NCBI RefSeq assembly: GCF_022180385.2
Contig: NZ_BQME02000002.1
Coordinates: forward strand, 1,116,001-1,180,000
Origin: Paenibacillus sp. L3-i20
GTDB lineage: Bacteria; Bacillota; Bacilli; Paenibacillales; Paenibacillaceae
Direction: 5' to 3'
Length of the DNA: 64,000 nucleotides
Each line of letters opens with the position of its first letter. The stretch's first letter is position 1. The position numbers and the translations under genes were made by a program. Below the pieces are notes generated by a model. That model was not told the origin of the DNA. It worked only from the letters and a program-made list of their open reading frames with translations, and ran no database searches. Shown here one piece after another: positions 8,806-14,891 of the stretch.

Positions 8806-8827
8806 AAAAAGCCGCCCGAAGGCAGCC
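8806..8827 (-). terminator. UUCG-tetraloop intrinsic terminator before the terL unit
   Basis: The minus strand reads GCTGCC, TTCG, GGCGGC, then TTTTT: a six-pair stem (one G-U) with a very stable UUCG loop and a U-tract. It overlaps the stop of the helix-turn-helix gene at 8827 and lies before the coupled small gene and terL. Packaging-gene expression from upstream promoters would need read-through or antitermination. Confidence 0.75.
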
Positions 8828-9324
8828 TATATATGATTCCAAATTTTTCGCGTGATAATGTTCGATATGGTCGGCTGCTTAACGCCGTACTTCGCAGCAA
8901 GTGCTTTTCCATTACCCTTCACGTATTCGGCCCGTATGGCCCGTACGTCGGATTCAGTAAGCTTCCTGGTAGCATCCGTAGCCTTGGCTTGGCTTTCCAA
9001 CCTTCGGGCCTGTTTTATGGTGGTCAGCTGTTCCTGGCTTATGCCGTCTACATGGCCCCATGTTGTCCCGTTTACGATATTATCAATGCTGGCAGGGGAA
9101 ACACCGTATTCTTTACTTAAGCTGGGGCCATCTTTCTCCCCAGCAGCATAGCTTCTACGAATTTCCAATACATGGGCTTCGGTCAATTTGGCGTTAGCGT
9201 GTTTTTCGCCCCTGGGCGTCCGTTCTTGGCGGCCTTTTTTATGGAATTCCATGTAGGCTTCCAAGGAATCGAATTGCCCGGTTAATCCGGCAATATGGCG
9301 GCGCTGCGGTGTCTGCTCGTCCAT
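8827..9324 (-). CDS. Double helix-turn-helix protein 1
   Basis: A 165-residue protein from the ATG at 9324, which has AGGGG eight bases upstream; ATGs at 9330 and 9351 are less well placed. It contains two copies of a unit of about 45 residues: a basic start (HANAKLT, TRKLTES), an Ile-Arg helix (VLEIRRSYAAG, VRAIRAEYVKG) and a turn-recognition part (LSKEYGVSPASIDNIVNG, LAAKYGVKQPTISNIITR) ending in Trp-x-His. Such units resemble the DNA-binding tails of HNH homing enzymes and resolvases, but no nuclease is attached. It is one of two neighbouring paralogues just before terL, so binding of the packaging site or late promoters is plausible. Confidence 0.75.
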   Translation of the reverse strand: MDEQTPQRRHIAGLTGQFDSLEAYMEFHKKGRQERTPRGEKHANAKLTEAHVLEIRRSYAAGEKDGPSLSKEYGVSPASIDNIVNGTTWGHVDGISQEQLTTIKQARRLESQAKATDATRKLTESDVRAIRAEYVKGNGKALAAKYGVKQPTISNIITRKIWNHI

Positions 9325-9335
9325 GGACATGTCCC

Positions 9336-9812
9336 CTATGCTTCTTTCCATATTTTGAATAGCAGAATATCGTCTATCGTCTTAGGATTAACGCCGTATT
9401 CTTTCGCCAAGTGAAACTTCTTAGCACCTTCGGAGAATCGCTGGCGTATGGCCCGTACCTTTTCCTTGTCCAGCTTCGCATTCGCGTGGCTGGTAGGGCG
9501 GGCGGCAGCTTCGTCCTTCTTCGCTGCCTGGTATTCTTCGATGCTACTATAGTCGCCCATAGGGATATGCCGCCAAGTTTTCCCGGTTACAATGCTTGCT
9601 ATTGTAGTATTTGAAACGCCGTATTCCCTCGCAAGCTGCTTCGTGCCAACTAGTCCCGGTAGGTACTTGTTGCGTATCTCCATTACCTGGTTTTCATTAA
9701 GTATAGCAGTCCTACTTTTTTCGCCCTGCTTCGCTTCGGACTGCTTCTTTCGCGTTTGCGACCTATGCGCTGCTACATAGTCTTCTAGGCTTTCAAATTG
9801 GCTAGGTCTCAT
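9336..9812 (-). CDS. Double helix-turn-helix protein 2
   Basis: A 158-residue paralogue of the next gene, with the same two-unit design: RTAILNENQVMEIRNKYLPG with LAREYGVSNTTIASIVTGK, then HANAKLDKEKVRAIRQRF with LAKEYGVNPKTIDDIL. A short linker carries a YSSIEEYQAAK segment that also occurs, as FDSLEAYMEFHKK, in the partner, so the pair arose by duplication. The ATG at 9812 overlaps the preceding small gene by 11 bases. It is probably DNA-binding; its target is unknown. Confidence 0.75.
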   Translation of the reverse strand: MRPSQFESLEDYVAAHRSQTRKKQSEAKQGEKSRTAILNENQVMEIRNKYLPGLVGTKQLAREYGVSNTTIASIVTGKTWRHIPMGDYSSIEEYQAAKKDEAAARPTSHANAKLDKEKVRAIRQRFSEGAKKFHLAKEYGVNPKTIDDILLFKIWKEA

Positions 9813-10002
9813 ATGCCCACGCTAGCCCCTTACGAACAAATGAAGTTCGTGGGAGTTTATCTCTTGTAATTTTAATTAAGAAGGCCCTTTCAACTTCTGA
9901 GAATTCCCGCGGAAGATATGGGCCAGGAATTCCTTTATTCATTTGCGAAATTATCAGACCTTCAATTTGCTGTGCAACTTCTTCCATACGTTTATCAATC
10001 AT
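9802..10002 (-). CDS. Small phage protein of unknown function
   Basis: A 66-residue protein from the ATG at 10,002, chosen because GGAGG lies seven bases upstream; the ATG at 10,017 has no such site. It begins MIDKRMEEVAQQIEGLIISQ and appears mainly helical and basic toward the C-terminus (FVRKGLAWAYET). It is the first gene after a strong promoter flanked by two repressor operators, and it leads into the two helix-turn-helix genes and terL. No known domain is recognised. Confidence 0.65.
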   Translation of the reverse strand: MIDKRMEEVAQQIEGLIISQMNKGIPGPYLPREFSEVERAFLIKITRDKLPRTSFVRKGLAWAYET

Positions 10003-10018
10003 ACGATACCTCCACATT

Positions 10019-10066
10019 CGTTATCTACAGAGATCATTATACACAAATTGTTATCCATAGTAAACG
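10019..10066 (-). promoter_or_regulatory. Sigma-A-type promoter with two repressor operators
   Basis: The minus strand shows TTTACT (10,059-10,064), a 17-base spacer and TATAAT (10,036-10,041). Two operator-like dyads flank it: CGTTATCTACAGAGATCA (10,019-10,036), abutting the -10, and TGTTATCCATAGTAAACG (10,049-10,066), covering the -35. This would drive the small gene at 10,002, the helix-turn-helix genes and possibly terL. Both operators deviate from the consensus at several positions. Confidence 0.7.
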
Positions 10067-10126
10067 GTGTAGTTACGGTAAACTGAACCACGCACAGTGG
10101 TTTATTCTAATGAACCTGTTTTAAGA

Positions 10127-11059
10127 TTATTTCCCAACATTTTCGGGGCTGTTTTTCGGCGTAGTTACAGGGTTTTGACGCGCTTGTGCTTCGCCGCCCC
10201 ATGATATGCTTACTTTGCCTTTTGATGCTGCGCGAAGCTCCGCATTAATTTGACCTAGCAGATCGTCGCTGCTGTTAGGGTTAAGTCGGGCATGTTTTTC
10301 TATTAATCGACCTAACGTATTTAAAGCCCGGTCTAGCGTTCTATCTTCTAAGCTTCCAGCATGATAGTAACTCCTAGCGCCTTCGCCTTCGGAATACCAC
10401 ACTCTCGATTGAGTGTCTGCATATTTTTCTGCTTCTTCATGAGTTCTCTCAGCAACCCAGCTATCAATTAACTCTAGCCGCTTATCTTGACACTTAACGT
10501 TAAGACAATAACCCGGTTTTCCTTCAAGGGCGCCCATTACCATCGTCCGGCCGCAGTCGGGATTAAGGCACTTATATTTTATGTACTTTTCTGCTAGCTT
10601 GCGGCTATAGAAGCTTTCCCACTTTTTACGCCAATTTACTAAGTACAATTTTATCTTTGCTTTTAACATGTATATCTCGTGTTGCAAGCCCATTGATTCG
10701 GTAACCAGTTCTTCTTCATAGGCAACCTGTTCTGCGGGGCTTAAAGCTTCGCTGTAAAAACCATGTTTGCGCGGGTTATTAGCAACGACAGATTTTCCCT
10801 CTTCTGTCTTCGGCCCGGTACTACTGCCCCCACAATATTTACAACGGCCATATCCTGGGTGCTGCGTCCCGGCCCCGGCAGTCGATTTACAAAAGCCTGG
10901 CCCTTTTTTCTTCCTGGCCCCGCATGTTAAGACTTCCCGACCCCGGATAATTTCTAGCCTGTTCTTTTGGTCGGCCTTTGCGTTAATTCGGCTTTTCTTC
11001 GCCATATCGTAGGCAGGGTCAGCAGCGACGGCAGGCGTATTAAGTTTTTCGTCGGCCAT
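10127..11059 (-). CDS. Candidate terminase small subunit (HGFYS-type, zinc-binding)
   Basis: A 310-residue protein. The N-terminal 110 residues hold LTCGARKKKGPGFCKSTAGA, GRCKYCGGSSTGPKTEEGK and NNPRKHGFYSEAL. This Cys/Gly-rich stretch followed by Lys-His-Gly-x-Tyr-Ser is common in small terminase-like phage proteins encoded upstream of terL. A second four-Cys site follows (CLNPDCGRTM, YCLNVKC), then a helical region and a Pro/Asn-rich tail. Small terminases bind pac or cos and recruit the large subunit. The start at 11,059 follows GAGGGGGCG. The gene is separated from terL by the two helix-turn-helix genes, which could share or take this role. Confidence 0.55.
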   Translation of the reverse strand: MADEKLNTPAVAADPAYDMAKKSRINAKADQKNRLEIIRGREVLTCGARKKKGPGFCKSTAGAGTQHPGYGRCKYCGGSSTGPKTEEGKSVVANNPRKHGFYSEALSPAEQVAYEEELVTESMGLQHEIYMLKAKIKLYLVNWRKKWESFYSRKLAEKYIKYKCLNPDCGRTMVMGALEGKPGYCLNVKCQDKRLELIDSWVAERTHEEAEKYADTQSRVWYSEGEGARSYYHAGSLEDRTLDRALNTLGRLIEKHARLNPNSSDDLLGQINAELRAASKGKVSISWGGEAQARQNPVTTPKNSPENVGK

Positions 11060-11081
11060 TATCGCGCCCCCTCTATATGAT

Positions 11082-11107
11082 AAAGTTATCTTTACTTCTT
11101 TACTTCT
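11082..11107. repeat. 26-bp leader repeat, copy 2
   Basis: It matches 1850-1875 at 25 of 26 positions, in the same orientation and at nearly the same distance (22 bases) from a start codon. It contains tandem AAGTAAAGA units on the minus strand. A related AGTAAAG inverted pair lies at 12,993-13,026. Confidence 0.6.
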
Positions 11108-11131
11108 TGAAGTTTGTTCCGCAAAACGAAA

Positions 11132-11158
11132 GGGGCGTAGCCTATAAAGGCCCGCCCC
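11132..11158 (-). terminator. Intrinsic terminator after the 11,238 gene
   Basis: The minus strand folds as GGGGCG with CGCCCC enclosing GCCT with AGGC and a TTAT loop, then TTTCGTTTT. It lies between the stop at 11,238 and the start at 11,059. A separate perfect 8-bp hairpin (CTTATGTC, TTGG, GACATAAG) stands just upstream at 11,175-11,194. Confidence 0.75.
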
Positions 11159-11237
11159 CCGCTATTTTGCCCTCCTTATGTCTTGGGACATAAGTTAAGC
11201 AGCTTACCATAAATATACCTTCCATATGCGTAAATTG

Positions 11238-11678
11238 TCAAGCGTCTACTTTTTCCGACATTATCTTAGCCAATAGCTTGCCTGGCGCGGCTTTCAAGCC
11301 TTCCAGCCTTTCCTTCTCTTCGGCGGCGCCGCCATTGATTACCCGGAATAAGTATTCTTCGCCTTGTTCCAGCCCCCGGATAAACACCGGGCGACGTACA
11401 TTTAGGATACGTAGCGCTTCCTTCTGCAAGATCGGCCGTATATAGGTGAACCGAACGCAATAGAACGAAAAGGACATTTCGCGCCGCAGCTGCCCCAGCG
11501 CCTGGTCTAACATAATCTTATTCAGCCGCCCGCCGCTAACGCCGTCGGTCTGTTTCGGGCCGCTGTTTACGATTACTACCTGGCCGTCGTCGATTTGGTC
11601 GCCTGCTTCCAGGCTGCCGTAGTTCTCCAGCCAGCGGATGATATTCTTCTTCGATACGTAGCCTTCAATATGCGCCAT
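11238..11678 (-). CDS. Phage protein of unknown function
   Basis: A 146-residue product from the ATG at 11,678, preferred because GGGGG lies seven bases before it; an ATG at 11,702 would add eight residues. It begins MAHIEGYVSKKNIIRWLENY. The middle is helical with LRREMSFSFYCVRFTYIRP, and the C-terminus is charged. It is the first gene after a 230-bp non-coding region and the last before the packaging genes, a slot often held by late transcription regulators of the ArpU/RinA type. Resemblance to those families is not clear enough to claim. Confidence 0.65.
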   Translation of the reverse strand: MAHIEGYVSKKNIIRWLENYGSLEAGDQIDDGQVVIVNSGPKQTDGVSGGRLNKIMLDQALGQLRREMSFSFYCVRFTYIRPILQKEALRILNVRRPVFIRGLEQGEEYLFRVINGGAAEEKERLEGLKAAPGKLLAKIMSEKVDA

Positions 11679-11702
11679 TCCCCAGCCCCCATAAATTGCC
11701 AT

Positions 11703-11933
11703 TAACCCGGCAAAGAAATAAAGACTATATATAATATAAATATATAAATAATAAATAATAATAGTTATATATATATAGTTATTAATAGTTAGTAAGTATA
11801 GTATTACTTACTGTTCTTCTCTTTTAATATTTTGATATAAGACTGCTGCAAATCTTAGGGGGGGTCATTTCGCAGTCCGACTTTCGTTTGCTGGCTACTA
11901 TGCTAAGAGTACCCCCCTTAAGAAACGCGGCAT
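11703..11933. other. A/T-rich and highly structured non-coding region
   Basis: Positions 11,715-11,850 are almost only A and T, with TATATA runs and an 8-bp inverted repeat (AGTAAGTA 11,791-11,798, TACTTACT 11,805-11,812). Positions 11,843-11,925 are different. GACTGC pairs with GCAGTC around a seven-G run, and that G-run with its flanks (CTTAGGGGGGG) can pair instead with ACCCCCCTTAAG about 60 bases downstream. No gene is visible. It lies where replication genes give way to packaging genes, so packaging site, late-promoter region or structured RNA are all possible. Confidence 0.6.
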
Positions 11934-12527
11934 TTATATATCGTTTTCCGCAGGCTGCTTTTGGGGCGTCCAACCGCAGCGAAAGCATTTCGAGCCCCTC
12001 TCTATGATATCCGGGGGACTGTCCCTAGGTATCCTTTGCGGACAAGCGTGTAGCACCGCTGATTCGTTGGGTTCGTTCCCACATAGGACACAGTCATACT
12101 TACGGCATTTATGTTCGAACGACATGTCCAGCGCTTCAAGATACGGTATACCTAATTTCCTGGCAGCCTCCGCTATTCGAGGGCCTAAAGGAACCGTGTT
12201 TTTCATGTATACATGGCCGCCCCGGCACTCGATTTTCCCAGCTAGCAGCATTTCATATGCCTCGTGTTCCCGTCTGCCTAGTTCCTGCAGCCTGCCGCAG
12301 TTCATACATACTGTTGTTGTCCCGGCCAGGGCATCGTTCGGCCCAAATGTCTGCGGGTTTGGATTGGAGCAGCAGACCATCGAATCTATTAGCGGCATTC
12401 CTTCTTCGCTTAATTGGTCTATTCGCAATACGTTTCTGAAATCCAGGAGTTCTCTATCCAGCACTCCAAAACGATTTATATTAAGGTCAGTGCTATTACC
12501 GTCCTTCCAATAAATGCGTATTTTCAT
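11934..12527 (-). CDS. Cys-rich phage protein, probably zinc-binding
   Basis: A 197-residue protein with several metal-ligand-like clusters: VCCSNPN and CMNCGRLQELGRREHEAYE, then HKCRKYDCVLCGN, and KCFRCGWTPQK near the C-terminus. It looks like two or three small zinc folds around a helical middle (AEAARKLGIPYLEALDM). The ATG at 12,527 follows GAGGGGAACG and overlaps the previous stop by four bases, so it is the last member of a tightly packed run of small genes. No catalytic motif or family is recognised. Confidence 0.7.
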   Translation of the reverse strand: MKIRIYWKDGNSTDLNINRFGVLDRELLDFRNVLRIDQLSEEGMPLIDSMVCCSNPNPQTFGPNDALAGTTTVCMNCGRLQELGRREHEAYEMLLAGKIECRGGHVYMKNTVPLGPRIAEAARKLGIPYLEALDMSFEHKCRKYDCVLCGNEPNESAVLHACPQRIPRDSPPDIIERGSKCFRCGWTPQKQPAENDI

Positions 12528-12778
12528 CGTGTGCGTTCCCCTCTGACCAATCGTCCTCTATCGTCTAAGCTCGCTACGTATAATGCGTTACAAGATTGCT
12601 GATTGCCTAAGTAACGTAAGCAACGTAAGTAGCGTGCAGCGTTAACGCCCGATACTATACGCCTTACTTGATGCAATTCCTTCCCGTTTTTTTTAATGGT
12701 CGGACATAAGGTTGTTACAATAACTGCCCGCAGCTCTTCTCCACAGTCGCACCGTGGTATTTCGTAAGGCTTCTTCAT
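12524..12778 (-). CDS. Small zinc-ribbon-like phage protein
   Basis: An 84-residue protein from the ATG at 12,778, which overlaps the previous stop (ATGA) and follows GTGGAAG. It begins MKKPYEIPRCDCGEELRAVI and has a second cysteine pair in LRCLRYLGNQQSCNAL, plus LCP in between, consistent with one zinc ribbon. It lies in the run of small early-late accessory genes. Function is unknown. Confidence 0.65.
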   Translation of the reverse strand: MKKPYEIPRCDCGEELRAVIVTTLCPTIKKNGKELHQVRRIVSGVNAARYLRCLRYLGNQQSCNALYVASLDDRGRLVRGERTR

Positions 12779-12975
12779 TCTTCCACTTCCCCTCTTATCC
12801 AGTCGTAGGCTTCCTTCCAAGTTTGGAAGTCGGGGGCATTATCCCCGGTCAATCCAGGGCCGTAAGCCTTTATCGGCCAACTGCCCCAGTGGTCGTACTT
12901 CCGAAATCGAACGCCGCTTTTCTTACCGATTGTACGGGCCGAAATTTCGTTGCTTCGGTCAATTAACTCCCGCAT
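12775..12975 (-). CDS. Small phage protein of unknown function
   Basis: A 66-residue protein beginning MRELIDRSNEISARTIGKKS and ending in an acidic helix (WKEAYDWIRGEVEE). It is basic at the N-terminus and rich in Trp and Gly in the middle. The ATG at 12,975 follows AAAGGGGGCC. Its leader holds the AGTAAAG inverted repeat. No domain is recognised. Confidence 0.65.
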   Translation of the reverse strand: MRELIDRSNEISARTIGKKSGVRFRKYDHWGSWPIKAYGPGLTGDNAPDFQTWKEAYDWIRGEVEE

Positions 12976-12992
12976 GGCGGCCCCCTTTAAGT

Positions 12993-13026
12993 AGTAAAGT
13001 TAGCTTTATAACAGCTTATCTTTACT
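12993..13026. repeat. Inverted repeat with AGTAAAG arms
   Basis: AGTAAAG at 12,993 and CTTTACT ending at 13,026 frame a partly complementary interior (TAGCTT, AGCTTA) and a TATAAC centre. The arm unit is the same AAGTAAAG found in the 26-bp repeats at 1850 and 11,082, so it may bind the same factor. It lies in the leader of the 12,775-12,975 gene. Confidence 0.45.
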
Positions 13027-13246
13027 TATAAATATGTCTGTACCAAGACTTAATTATGGCGCCATTGCTGGTTTCTACGTGGTAAACCTTCGCTGGTCGA
13101 CAGTTTAATAGCCTTGATGATATTTTGATTACCCGACCTTCCCACGGCTGGGGGGGCGGCGTTTCATTAGATTCTAAAATGACTTCGGTTACGGTAACAT
13201 GCTGCCCGATTTTGTAGCCCCTGGGGTTATTTTGGTAGATTCTCAT
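13022..13246 (-). CDS. Small beta-rich phage protein
   Basis: A 74-residue protein (begins MRIYQNNPRGYKIGQHVTVT) with short hydrophobic beta strands (KVYHVETSNGAIIKSWYRHI) and a PPPQPWEGRVI turn, suggesting a small SH3-like barrel. Its ATG overlaps the stop of the preceding gene by four bases. Function is unknown. Confidence 0.65.
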   Translation of the reverse strand: MRIYQNNPRGYKIGQHVTVTEVILESNETPPPQPWEGRVIKISSRLLNCRPAKVYHVETSNGAIIKSWYRHIYK

Positions 13247-13464
13247 AGCTTCGCCTTCCCTTCATCTGTGATTATTACGAAAGGAAGGTTGCAGTCGCCT
13301 ACCTTTCGTTGTTCGTGTTCTATATATCCTGCTTTCATTAGCTTGCCCATCCATACGTTAAGCTGCGCCGGGCCTAGTCCCCCGGATTCCTGGGTAATGA
13401 ATAATAGCGCCTTTAATATCCGGGACTCGTTCATGCGTCCCACGTCTTTAAACAGCGAGAACAT
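13243..13464 (-). CDS. Small winged-helix-like protein
   Basis: A 73-residue product from the ATG at 13,464, which has GGAGG ten bases upstream; an ATG at 13,491 would add nine residues. The order of helix (ESRILKALLFITQESGGLG), helix (PAQLNVWMGKLMKAGYIEHE) and hairpin (LPFVIITDEGKAKL) looks like a winged-helix DNA-binding fold. A regulatory role is possible but not proven. It overlaps the end of the preceding gene by 34 bases. Confidence 0.6.
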   Translation of the reverse strand: MFSLFKDVGRMNESRILKALLFITQESGGLGPAQLNVWMGKLMKAGYIEHEQRKVGDCNLPFVIITDEGKAKL

Positions 13465-13571
13465 GCGTCCCATTCCTCCGGCGGGTTCCATATGCCCCGG
13501 CTTTCGCGCTTATGACCTCGAAATAAGCATATAAAACCACTACGTTTAAGCCCTATTCGTAGCCAGTTCAT
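13431..13571 (-). CDS. 46-residue protein with a Cys pair
   Basis: The ATG at 13,571 has GAGGTG eight bases upstream, so the longer in-frame start at 13,658 is not used here. The product starts MNWLRIGLKRSGFICLFRGH and ends with DACSRCLKTWDA. A His-Lys-Arg-Glu stretch before the final Cys-x-x-Cys suggests a tiny metal-binding knuckle. The C-terminus overlaps the following gene. Function is unknown. Confidence 0.55.
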   Translation of the reverse strand: MNWLRIGLKRSGFICLFRGHKRESRGIWNPPEEWDACSRCLKTWDA

Positions 13572-13587
13572 CTTCTGCACCTCATTT

Positions 13588-13851
13588 CTAGCATAAAAGC
13601 CGGGTAATTTCCCGCCGTTTCGTAGCGTTAAATATCTCAACACATCCGTTGGCGCCATTCCTATTTAATGTTACCCAGGTATCCCTATGAAGCTGGTTTT
13701 GTTCCTTTAAATACTTTAGTGTGCCGTCTTTCCCTTCGAATGTCAGCTGTGAAACCCGGTTATAATCCATCTTGTTACTTAGCATTTTTTGTTCGAGAAG
13801 GTGCATATAACCCAGTAAATCGCTTCGCTGAATTTTAACAAGATCGTTCAT
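13588..13851 (-). CDS. Small phage protein of unknown function
   Basis: An 87-residue protein beginning MNDLVKIQRSDLLGYMHLLE with a helical first half and a beta-like second half (TWVTLNRNGANGCVEIFNA). The ATG at 13,851 has GGAGGGCG seven bases upstream and follows the preceding stop by one base. No known domain is visible. Confidence 0.65.
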   Translation of the reverse strand: MNDLVKIQRSDLLGYMHLLEQKMLSNKMDYNRVSQLTFEGKDGTLKYLKEQNQLHRDTWVTLNRNGANGCVEIFNATKRREITRLLC

Positions 13852-13852
13852 T

Positions 13853-14131
13853 CTACGCCCTCCCCGGTACGACTAGCGCCCCTTCTTTTATTACCAGCGC
13901 AAGCTGTTCACTGCTATATTCTTCGTACATAATTTCTAACATATCTTCGGCGCGTAATGGGCTGGCTATGGTTCGCTGTCGAAGTTCATTTGTCAACTGC
14001 TTCATATCGTGTCCAGTACGATGGGAAAGTTGTAGCAATCGTAAGGTTATTGCCTCCTGGCGCCGTATTTCCGCAGCTAGCGGGAAGTAAGTGATGGCTT
14101 TTGTTAAACTTGCAAACCGTTTCATATCCAT
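13853..14131 (-). CDS. Small helical phage protein
   Basis: A 92-residue, mostly helical protein starting MDMKRFASLTKAITYFPLAA, with several amphipathic helices (ITLRLLQLSHRTGHDMKQL). The ATG at 14,131 follows GGAGGCAGCT. It is part of the close-packed run from 16.4 to 11.9 kb. No function can be assigned. Confidence 0.65.
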   Translation of the reverse strand: MDMKRFASLTKAITYFPLAAEIRRQEAITLRLLQLSHRTGHDMKQLTNELRQRTIASPLRAEDMLEIMYEEYSSEQLALVIKEGALVVPGRA

Positions 14132-14140
14132 AGCTGCCTC

Positions 14141-14740
14141 CTATTCTAGTACGCTCCCCGCAGCGCGGGCTGTTACGTCGCCAGGTCTTACTGGGTCTTC
14201 GTTGTGCTGCTGTGCGAAGTCTACTAAGAAAGCAGCTGCTTCGCTTCCTATCAATGTAACAGGTGGGGGAATTACGACTACAGCTTGTCCCCCTTGGTCG
14301 GTTACTCCCCGCATAAGATCTTCTAAATTCCTTTGGTCTAAGACATCATGCGGCCGTTTGCCGTCTACTTCTGTAGGAAGGTAGTAGGTCTTATCTCCCC
14401 AATCAACGGCCAGTCCTTCTATGCGTAGCTTACGACCCAGGAAGTTCGTACGATCTTGCCATAAGTAGGGTATACCTTCAGGGGCAGCTGCGGGCATGAA
14501 TTCGGGCAGTTGCCCTATTTCTTTCGCATCTTCTAGGATGCTAGTTACCCATACCTTGTAAGACTTAATTCTGCTATTTACTAGATCAATCGTTAGAACA
14601 GAGTCCAAACAATGGAATTTAGCTTCATCTTTCTTCATAAGCTCTTTGCCTACGAAGGCGTCAGCTGCTTTCAAGTTATCGAAGTCTACCAACAGCATTT
14701 CGTAGCGACTGGCGTCGGTGATAATTTCAACCTTAATCAT
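14141..14740 (-). CDS. Phage protein of unknown function, 199 residues
   Basis: The product starts MIKVEIITDASRYEMLLVDF and has an N-terminal alternating beta/alpha pattern, a middle region with APEGIPYLWQDRTNFLGRK and a C-terminal helix (SEAAAFLVDFAQQHNEDP). The ATG at 14,740 lies inside the end of the preceding Cys-rich gene, an eight-base overlap that suggests coupled translation. No family is recognised. Confidence 0.65.
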   Translation of the reverse strand: MIKVEIITDASRYEMLLVDFDNLKAADAFVGKELMKKDEAKFHCLDSVLTIDLVNSRIKSYKVWVTSILEDAKEIGQLPEFMPAAAPEGIPYLWQDRTNFLGRKLRIEGLAVDWGDKTYYLPTEVDGKRPHDVLDQRNLEDLMRGVTDQGGQAVVVIPPPVTLIGSEAAAFLVDFAQQHNEDPVRPGDVTARAAGSVLE

Positions 14741-14891
14741 ACTTTTCTCTCCTCTCTTCGCCGATTAGCTCTTCCCAACATCCCTTACAAAAGGGGGGCT
14801 CAATAGGCAAACCCATACAGCCGCACATAATTCCGATGCAACAAAACTGAGGTTCTGGAATGTCAACTTCCTTGCATTTTTTACATTTCAT
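14733..14891 (-). CDS. 52-residue Cys-rich protein
   Basis: A short frame from the ATG at 14,891, which has GGGGGG about nine bases upstream, to a TAA at 14,733. The product starts MKCKKCKEVDIPEPQFCCIG and continues with MCGCMGLPIEPPFCKGCWEE. The nine cysteines, including CxxC pairs at both ends, could bind two zinc ions. It overlaps the end of the 3D-domain gene before it and the start of the gene after it, so it fits the operon exactly. Confidence 0.6.
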   Translation of the reverse strand: MKCKKCKEVDIPEPQFCCIGIMCGCMGLPIEPPFCKGCWEELIGEERREKYD

